This document shows positions 7,492-12,343 of a stretch of DNA of 12,343 bases, in pieces (the first letter of the stretch is position 1; each line of letters opens with the position of its first letter). The position numbers and the translations under genes are program-made. The DNA comes from CAVWXT01 sp963759115 (GTDB lineage Bacteria > Planctomycetota > Planctomycetia > Pirellulales > Thermoguttaceae), in contig CAVWXT010000020.1 in assembly GCA_963759115.1 (NCBI GenBank), positions 1 through 12,343 on the forward strand, in the 5' to 3' direction. The notes under the pieces are model-generated. The model worked only from the letters and a program-made list of their open reading frames with translations. It did no database searches and was not told the origin of the DNA.

Positions 7492-7516
7492 ACCCGATAA
7501 CGATGCTAAAGTGTCG
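7492..7516 (-). repeat. Right terminal inverted repeat of the IS
   Basis: Exact inverted copy of 5997-6021. It starts five bases after the transposase stop codon, and its outer edge is the truncation point of the minus-strand transglutaminase-like gene. Confidence 0.9.
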
Positions 7517-7987
7517 GAAAATGCGACCATACACAGGCCAAATAAACCGGCAAGCCGATGCGACGGCCCAAGACGACGTGCAACAGGGCCATGTTGCCCG
7601 CAAGTCCCCCGCCGCGTGTCCATCACGCCGTTGAGGAACAGGTCGGTCGGGATCGGTATACCGAATCCGGCGAGCGTTCCGCTGGTCCTCGCGGTAGGCA
7701 ACTCCGAGCACCACGTCACAGTACCAGCAGACCAGTCCCAGCCGGAAGAAGTCGATATCGTCGCCCCAGTCGTTCGGGGTGCGACGGAACTGATTTTCCA
7801 TCGCGGGCATCCGGCGATGGGCCGCCCATTGATCGGCCAGGCGGACGTAGTGGTCGATGTCCAAATCGGCGAGGGCGGGAATCCCTTTCGCCACCACAAG
7901 GTTGACCACGACCGGATCAACGCCCAGTTCCTCGTCCGAGAAGCCGAGGAACTGATCCACGGTCGGCTGCGGCCTTGCGTTTCGCAT
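7517..7987 (-). CDS. Transglutaminase-like protein, truncated by the IS and frameshifted
   Basis: The protein starts MRNARPQPTVDQFLGFSDEE. The N-terminal ~100 residues (VNLVVAKGIPALADLDIDHY, DWGDDIDFFRLGLVCWYCD, VVLGVAYRED) are in one frame. Two single-base shifts (near 7651 and 7620) then lead to LFLNGVMDTRRGTCGNMALL and HVVLGRRIGLPVYLACV, which has the GTC-x-N-M pattern with a cysteine placed like the nucleophile of transglutaminase-like (Transglut_core2/SirB1-type) domains. Expected His and Asp partners would follow but the gene stops at WSHF, where the insertion sequence begins at 7516. A Shine-Dalgarno AAGGA (7997-8001) supports the start. Role unknown; related proteins are cytoplasmic and uncharacterised. 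The lost 3' half is not present on the far side of the IS. Confidence 0.65.
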
Positions 7988-7996
7988 CGGCGGAGG

Positions 7997-8001
7997 TCCT
8001 T
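7997..8001 (-). promoter_or_regulatory. Shine-Dalgarno site of the transglutaminase-like gene
   Basis: AAGGA on the minus strand, nine bases before the ATG at 7987. It supports that start over the longer frame that opens near 8130. Confidence 0.55.
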
Positions 8002-8011
8002 CTGAAGCAAC

Positions 8012-8377
8012 AGGACCGTCATCCAGAGAGTGCCACGATTATCCACGCGATGCGAAAGAATGCAACTCGCGGCCCGCCGGATTTTTTTAAGATTGTTCAA
8101 GATTCTCTCGCCGGGATCACATGAGGACATCTTTCTCTACCGTCTTCTCGACAGCCCGCTTGCTGTGTTTTTCCCACTCGGAGAGCCCCGCGAGATTGCC
8201 CCCCCCCCCCAGCCAACCAGTTTATGCCGGAGTGACAACATGTTGTCACAGTATTGCTGTGCGAAACCTGGCTTGGACGCAGCAGTAGCTTGCTTGGCCT
8301 ATGCACACGCCGTATCATGGGGGGATCGGTCGGACTGTCTGCGTCGCTGATCTGCGGTCTTTCCCGGGGAATGTCTT
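8012..8377. other. Divergent intergenic region with poly-C run and palindrome
   Basis: About 370 bases between two divergently transcribed genes (minus strand from 7987, plus strand from 8378), so both promoters should lie here. It holds a run of 12 C (8199-8210), an 18-bp perfect palindrome (8232-8249) and no convincing coding frame. I could not identify a -35/-10 pair with confidence. Confidence 0.4.
8232..8249. promoter_or_regulatory. 18-bp perfect palindrome, candidate operator
   Basis: GTGACAACATGTTGTCAC reads identically on both strands. Its size and symmetry fit the binding site of a dimeric repressor such as a TetR-, MarR- or BlaI/CopY-type protein, but it matches none that I can name with certainty. 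It lies 128 bases before the sulfotransferase start and about 245 bases before the divergent transglutaminase-like gene. No regulator gene is in the window. Confidence 0.45.
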
Positions 8378-9061
8378 ATGAACAGGTACATCGTCTTGGG
8401 GATGGGGGCCGGCCAGTGCGGGTCGGCCCTTCTGGCGGAGAATCCTTAACAAGCAGCCGAACTGCCACGTTACCCATGAGCAACCACCGCTTCTGCCGTG
8501 GACCGTCGAGCCGGGCGCGCCGGGGATTCGCCAACGTCTGGAGCGGATACTGAGCACGAGCGGAAGCAATTGTTCGTCGGCGACGTGGCGTCGTTCTATC
8601 TCCCCTACGTGGAAGAGGCCATCCAGTTCGACCCGGCGATCCGCATCGTGTGCCTGAAGCGGCCCAGGGAAGAAGTCGTCGCGGGATTCTGTCGGTCCCT
8701 CGATCATTCGACGCGGTTTCCCACGAACCATTGGGCCCAAGAGCCGGCCCCCGGTTGGTCCCACGATTTCCTCTGGACGCGGGTCTTCCCGCAATACGAC
8801 ACGCAGAACCGCGAGGAGGGGATCGGCCGCTACTGGGACGAGTATTATCAAACGGTGGACGATCTGGTGCGGCGGTATCCCGACAATCTCCGGCTATGGG
8901 ACACGGATGTCTTGACCGCCGAGCCAGGCGTTCACGAAATCCTATCGTTTGCCGGGATTCCGCGCGAAGACCAGTTGATTCTCACCGGAAAGCGGCCCGC
9001 TCCCGTAGACGGGCGGGTCCCGGCAGACACGCCCGCGGCCCGACGACGCCACCTCCATCCC
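8378..9061 (+). CDS. Sulfotransferase domain/protein, frameshifted
   Basis: PAPS-dependent sulfotransferases move a sulfo group onto a sugar or other acceptor. The start ATG 8378 follows GGGGA by seven bases and gives MNRYIVLGMGAGQCGSALLA, with the glycine-rich 5'-phosphosulfate loop. An extra A near 8441 hides the continuation ILNKQPNCHVTHEQPP. A second shift near 8563 leads to KQLFVGDVASFYLPYVEEAI. IRIVCLKRPREEVVAGFCRS is the 3'-phosphate-binding segment (R-x-x-x-x-V-x-S/G-F). The C-terminal part (NREEGIGRYWDEYYQTVDDL, LRLWDTDVLT, EILSFAGIP) is typical of the fold. No stop occurs before the glycosyltransferase: the frame runs on through the linker GKRPAPVDGRVPADTPAA into MDPRKCAIL. So it may be the first domain of a larger protein. 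Acceptor unknown. Confidence 0.75.
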
Positions 9062-9778
9062 ATGGACCCGCGCAAGTGCGCGATCCTCGTGCCGTTTACG
9101 GGCTTCATTCACCAGGAGTGCGACGACGGACTTGAAAGAACTGGAACGCCGGGGATACCAAGTCCGGCGCGTCGGCGGGTTCGCGGCCATCGACCAGGGC
9201 CGCAACGTGATCGCCACCGACGCCCTGATGGACGGCTTCGAGGAGACGCTGTGGATCGACTCCGACATCGGGTTCCACCCCGATTCGGTGGATCAACTCC
9301 GCTCTCACCCACACCCAATCGTCGCCGGAATCTATCCGCAAAAGGGAAAGCGTGCCCTGGCCTGCCACGTCATGCCGGGGAGCCCCTCGATGGTCTTCGG
9401 CAAGCGGGGAGGGCTGGTGGAACTGCTTTATGCCGGGACCGGCTTCATGCTGGTTCGCAGAGAGGTTTATCTGACCATCCAGCGAAAGCTCAAACTGCCG
9501 GTCTGCAACGAGCGATTCGGGCACCCGATGTTCCCGTTCTTCCTGCCCATGATCCGCCCGATTGAAGACGGCTACTGGTACTTGGCCGAGGACTACGCCT
9601 TCTGCCATCGGGCGCGACAGTGCGGTTACCGGATCTTTGCCGACACGTCGATTCGCCTGTTTCACATCGGGAACCACCGCTTCGGTTGGGAAGACGCGGG
9701 CATGGAGCGGCCGCGATTCGGTACGTTTACATTAAACTTCGGCCCGGGCCGGACCACGGGAAGCCACCACCGAAAGGC
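9062..9778 (+). CDS. GT-A type glycosyltransferase domain/protein
   Basis: Begins MDPRKCAILVPFTGFIHQEC. An extra T near 9132 shifts the frame, after which it is open: LKELERRGYQVRRVGGFAAI, DQGRNVIATDALMDGFEETL and WIDSDIGFHPDSVDQL. DSD is the metal/nucleotide-sugar binding motif of GT-A enzymes. Later come IVAGIYPQKGKRALACHVMP, LLYAGTGFMLVRREVYL and DGYWYLAEDYAFCHRARQCG, with an ED-H pattern suited to the acceptor/base region, then SIRLFHIGNHRFGWEDAG. Length, about 240 residues, fits a single GT-A domain. The proposed ATG 9062 has no ribosome-binding site and is in frame with the sulfotransferase. At the far end, past TFTLNFGPG, no stop precedes the methyltransferase if one base is removed near 9760. 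It could therefore be the middle domain of a fusion. The family is related to cytoplasmic surface-glycan glycosyltransferases; sugar unknown. Confidence 0.8.
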
Positions 9779-10502
9779 CGCCGGTCCTGGAGAACTTCGC
9801 CGCGCAGCACCCCTGGCCCCCGCAGAAGCCCGACGTTCCGCCCTTCCCGCGGCGCGACTGGCTCCATGATGGGACATCGGAATTGCTCACGGGCTCCGTT
9901 TCGGACGTGACCAAGCTGATTGTCGAGGTCGGCTCGTGGACGGGGCGGTCCACCGGTTCCTGGCCGGACTCGCGCCGCAGGCCACAGTCATTGCGATCGA
10001 CCACTTGGAAGGGGAGCCCCGAGCATGAGAGTGACCCGGAACTCGCTCGTTCCTGCCACGCCTTTACGAGACTTTCCTTGCCGAGTGCTGGAGCTACCGC
10101 GAGCAGATCATCCCGGTGAAAGCCGATTCGGCTGAGGGGCTCCAGCAGGTCGCCGAAGCCGGCCTTGAGGCCGATCTGGTGTTCATTGACGGCGATCATG
10201 CTTATGAGAGCGTCGTGAGGGACATCACCGCAGCGATGGACTTGTTCCCGAAAGCCATCATCGTCGGCGACGATTTCAACTGGGACGACGTGCACGGGCC
10301 GTGGAAACGGTTCCACGGGATCGGGTCTTTGATGAATCCCGCGGTGCGGGCTCGCGGATGTTGCGAAAACCCCTTTCAGAAAAACGGAAGGAGCCTCGTA
10401 CCTCGCACTGAGTCTTGGGGCATGGCGTCGAGGATCAGGGCGGAGCGATCCGAATTTGAGGGCGCAACACGGCATCGCCATCCCTCCGTTGGCTCCTGCT
10501 GA
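9779..10502 (+). CDS. SAM-dependent methyltransferase domain/protein (class I), frameshifted
   Basis: A Rossmann-fold methyltransferase of the Methyltransf_24 type. The N-terminal segment LENFAAQHPWPPQKPDVPPF leads to motif I, LIVEVGSWTGRST. After shifts near 9952 and 10005 come ATVIAIDHWKGSPEHESDPE, and after one near 10050 LPRLYETFLAECWSYREQII. From about 10116 the frame is clear: GLEADLVFIDGDHAYESVV with the acidic FIDGDHAYE motif, then AIIVGDDFNWDDVH. The C-terminal end is unsure: a shift near 10297 would give VHRAVETV, and the visible frame ends at 10502 with non-family sequence. No ATG, GTG or TTG precedes the conserved start in frame, so it is probably fused to the glycosyltransferase by a short linker (GPREATTERPP). 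Such methyltransferases act on sugars or other small acceptors; here probably the same glycan. Confidence 0.75.
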
Positions 10503-10585
10503 GTGGGTCGCCCCTGGCTGTCAACCACGTCGTGCCGCCGGTGAGAAGCGTCTGCGGGCGTCTTTCAACCGACGTTCGGGTCGAA

Positions 10586-10603
10586 AGATTCTTCCGAGAA
10601 TCT
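10586..10603. terminator. Hairpin between the methyltransferase and ParB genes
   Basis: AGATTCT, loop TCCG, AGAATCT: a perfect 7-bp stem with a tetraloop, in a 212-base gap. No T-run follows on either strand, so it is a weak candidate for a terminator or RNA processing site. Confidence 0.3.
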
Positions 10604-10700
10604 ACCCCGTCTCCCTCATTGTGGTGGTTCTCCAGACCGGATGCGCTTTCGCCCCGGGATTGCAATAGTAATACGGTGGGCAGTTCGACCCCATGCGCGC

Positions 10701-10706
10701 GGAGGT
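10701..10706 (+). promoter_or_regulatory. Shine-Dalgarno site of the ParB-family gene
   Basis: GGAGGT, nine bases before ATG 10715. It sets the start of the ParB-family protein at MSLTTRKDR, well upstream of the frame that opens at 10840. Confidence 0.7.
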
Positions 10707-10714
10707 AACCAACC

Positions 10715-11583
10715 ATGTCTCTCACTACGCGAAAGGATAGACCCCTTCAAGGTTCGACAACGGATGCCGACCCCTCTGTGGGGCCCTGCTGATCGAACCG
10801 AGCCGCATCCGACCCGACCCGAATCAGGTCCGCCAGCACGTGGACGCCGACGCCGACCAGGAACTCAACGCCTCGGTCAAGCGGCTTGGCATCCTCCTGC
10901 CTATCAGCGTCCGCTTCATTGAGGCCGACAACATCTACCAGATCGTCGTTGGCCACCGCCGCTATCGTGCCGCCTGCGCCGCGGGCCTTGCCGAAGTCCC
11001 TTGCTGGGCCCGATCGCCCCAACGAGCACGAAGTCCTCGTGCATCAGATCGTCGAGAACTGGCAGCGGGAGGACATCCACCCTTATGACTTGGCCGATGC
11101 GTTGCGACGCTCCGGGACGCCAACGGTTTTAGCCAACTCGACCTGGCAAGAGCGGTCGGGAAACCCAAGTGCGTAATCTCGAAACTCCTGGCCCTGCTCG
11201 AACTGCTCCCGAGGTGCAGAAGATCGCCCGGGAAGGCCAGACAGGGCACATCACCCAGCGGCACCTTTACGCCGTGCATCGTCTTCCGCCGGAGGAGCAA
11301 CTTCAAATGATACGCCGGGTCCGGCAGGAAGGCATTTGCACGATGGACCTGGAGAAACTCGTTGCGAAGCACGGTTTGTCCGGTCGCGTGTGCTCTGGAA
11401 GAGCGACGAACCGCCGCCGATTGCCACTTCGTCGGCCACGATTACTTTGACGTTCCACAAGGACGCGGATGTCACGACAACAACATTCTCGTGGCCCTCG
11501 AAGAAGCTCGCCGCCAGGTGAGCGAGGCCGCTCCCGAGAAACAAACGCGCCACCCGGTCCTTGACTCGGCACGGCGTTTTTAG
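10715..11583 (+). CDS. ParB/RepB/Spo0J-family DNA-binding protein, frameshifted
   Basis: ParB proteins bind parS-type sites, act as CTP-dependent DNA clamps and usually work with ParA to partition DNA. Reading: MSLTTRKDRPLQGSTTDADP, then LLIEPSRIRPDPNQVRQHVD, LNASVKRLGILLPISVRF and IYQIVVGHRRYRAACAAGL. GHRRYRA is the GxRRxRA box that binds CTP, arguing for the ParB nucleotide-binding domain. After a shift near 11015 come NEHEVLVHQIVENWQRED and, after another near 11110, the helix-turn-helix FSQLDLARAVGKPKCVISKL with LLALLELLPEVQKIA. The C-terminus crosses two more frames (VTLTF-like ATITLTFHKD, then NNILVALEEARRQVSEAAPE) to the TAG at 11581. An extra shift near 10785 hides the early part. About 290 residues, a normal family length. 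No ParA or parS is seen, so this is an orphan ParB, common on plasmids, prophages and islands. Its role with the glycan genes is unknown. Confidence 0.8.
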
Positions 11584-11587
11584 GAAT

Positions 11588-11634
11588 GAGGCTTTCCCGG
11601 GCTGCTCCGCCTGCAACTCTCCCCAGAAAGCCTC
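11588..11634. terminator. Inverted repeat between convergent genes, candidate bidirectional terminator
   Basis: GAGGCTTTC (11588-11596) and GAAAGCCTC (11626-11634) are perfect 9-bp inverted copies separated by 29 bases. They lie between the ParB stop (11583) and the minus-strand stop (11657), where a shared terminator would be expected. There is no clear T-run and the loop is long, so function is an inference. Confidence 0.4.
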
Positions 11635-11656
11635 TTACCAGGATGCGAGCCGACCA

Positions 11657-12205
11657 TTAGGCTCGGTTCCGCGATTCTTCTTCGGCGCCCTGACGGGCAG
11701 CATGGGCTGCCGACGGGCGTAACACCTTGGCCGCATCCTTCCAGAACCAATCGCGGCCCTACGGGGGGTTCCGATGTCCTTGCCGCCCTCGAACAACACG
11801 TCCATGTGGCCCGGATCGACGGTGAGCTTGGGGGCGCCCTTGCCAGTGATACGCGAGTAGTATTGGCAATTGGTCTGCAATTCGCGGCCAAGAACGTGTA
11901 AGGGCGCGGCTCGAGATTTGTCCGATGGACGCCCCGAGCGAGTTTCCCCGGGAGTCGCCGGCAATGGCCAGTTGTCCCGATCCGGGTCCTGGACCGGGGT
12001 ACCGGGTCACGACGAAACTCGATTCCCGGTGTCAGTACCACCGCGTGTCGATGGTGCCGGCCGCCGTTTGGCCGAACCGGGCGGGGCGGCCCACAGCGAA
12101 AAACGCCCGTCTTCGGACACCTCAACGCCTCGCGTCGATCTGCGCAATGCCAAGAGCCTCGGCTGGCAATCCCAGGAGCCCAGTATCGCTGTTGTCGGCC
12201 GCCAT
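11657..12205 (-). CDS. Unrecognised protein, frameshifted
   Basis: I do not recognise this gene. The C-terminal part looks truly coding: GRELQTNCQYYSRI, TGKGAPKLTVDPGHMDVLFE, GGKDIGT, then across a run of six C (near 11765, one-base shift) GRDWFWKDAAKVLRPSAAHA, ending EEESRNRA at a TAA (11659-11657). The last 20 or so residues are charged and helical. Upstream, a plausible start is ATG 12205 (MAADNSDTGLLGLPAEALGI), with AAGG four bases before it. Middle pieces (VEVSEDGRFSLWAAPPG, RESSFVVTRYPG) are in other frames, so the whole is a reconstruction over at least three shifts. The plus-strand frames here are poorer. It converges on the ParB gene. It could belong to a phage, island or planctomycete hypothetical family. 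Confidence 0.4.
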
Positions 12206-12294
12206 GTCGCCTTGATTGGCGTCGGCTGAGTCCTGGTGGGTTGGGCTTTGCCAGGCGGCCTTGTTGCCGCCCGGCCGCTGCCCTTGTCCGCTGA

Positions 12295-12343
12295 CTACGC
12301 CACTTCGTACATGGTGCCGTCATGCGTTGGGCACGTCACCGGA
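12295..12343 (-). CDS. End of a gene running off the right edge
   Basis: The minus strand from the window edge reads PVTCPTHDGTMYEVA and a TAG at 12297-12295, which has the look of a gene terminus. Only 15 codons are present, so no function can be given. It lies 89 bases upstream of the proposed start at 12205 on the same strand. Confidence 0.25.
   Translation of the reverse strand, partial: PVTCPTHDGTMYEVA

Larger units (their letters stand above)
5997..7516 (+). mobile_element. Complete insertion sequence with perfect 25-bp terminal inverted repeats
   Basis: A 1520-bp element whose two ends are exact inverted copies (5997-6021 and 7492-7516), starting CGACACTTTAGCATCG at each tip. One transposase gene fills it, from 6094 to the stop at 7487, five bases short of the right repeat. 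The N-terminal paired-cysteine zinc finger and C-terminal DDE features are most like the ISL3 group. No target-site duplication is evident: the left flank ends in a run of A and the right begins GAAAATGC. Its right end cuts into a minus-strand transglutaminase-like gene. The transposase is frameshifted, so as read the element is not autonomous. Confidence 0.85.

Noticed and set aside
7243..8130. Minus-strand frame of 295 codons as one gene
   Set aside because: It only borrows a short real piece (LFLNGVMDTRRGTC) of the transglutaminase-like gene. The rest is antisense of the IS transposase or out of frame.
8199..8210. Run of 12 C as a phase-variable switch
   Set aside because: It is outside any coding frame and not between recognisable promoter elements. 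Given the indel-rich sequence its length is also unreliable.
11580..12323. Minus-strand frame of 247 codons as the real gene
   Set aside because: Its composition is Arg/Pro-rich shadow; the recognisable coding pieces lie in the other two minus frames.
1..12343. CRISPR array, tRNA or rRNA genes
   Set aside because: No regularly spaced direct repeats and no cloverleaf or rRNA-like stretches were seen on reading through both strands.

Overview
The window looks like accessory DNA of a planctomycete, probably from a metagenomic or lightly polished assembly. The evidence is a GC-rich composition, protein families and residue patterns that I associate with Planctomycetes (the DQGRN glycosyltransferase, the GTC-type transglutaminase-like protein, a secreted serine hydrolase and a secreted nitrilase-family enzyme), and heavy loading with transposase remnants. 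Nearly every gene is cut by single-base insertions or deletions that leave conserved motifs intact. The serine hydrolase (3790-5256) and the IS630-type transposase fragment (866-1555) are the clear exceptions. I therefore read many breaks as probable sequencing or assembly errors, although some genes are truncated for real.

Layout. 1-494: AT-richer 3' end of a gene for a surface protein with IPT/TIG-like beta-sandwich repeats, in several frames. 495-859: a short IS3-family derivative holding only orfA (minus strand), with candidate imperfect inverted ends. 860-1567: an IS630-family transposase that has lost its N-terminal DNA-binding part. 1568-1948: no recognisable gene. 1949-2946: secreted carbon-nitrogen hydrolase with at least seven frameshifts. 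2950-3570: gene debris on the minus strand, namely a possible N-terminal stub and a phospholipase D-like C-terminus. 3661-3703: two hairpins. 3790-5256: intact secreted serine hydrolase of the beta-lactamase/PBP family. 5257-5996: no recognisable gene. 5997-7516: a complete insertion sequence with perfect 25-bp terminal inverted repeats and a zinc-finger transposase (frameshifted). It abuts, and apparently cuts off, a minus-strand transglutaminase-like gene (7517-7987). 8012-8377: non-coding, with a 12-C run and an 18-bp perfect palindrome.

8378-about 10502 holds a sulfotransferase, a glycosyltransferase and a SAM-dependent methyltransferase, all on the plus strand. No stop lies between the first two, and no usable start lies before the third. 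The most interesting reading is one trifunctional polypeptide, or a very tight set, that builds and decorates a surface glycan. After a short gap comes a ParB-family DNA-binding protein without ParA (10715-11583). It converges, across a 9-bp inverted repeat that may be a terminator, on an unrecognised minus-strand gene (11657-12205). The last bases hold the end of another minus-strand reading frame.

The only regions that form a functional unit are 8378-10502 (glycan modification) and possibly the ParB gene beside it. The left two thirds is a mosaic of gene fragments and mobile elements.
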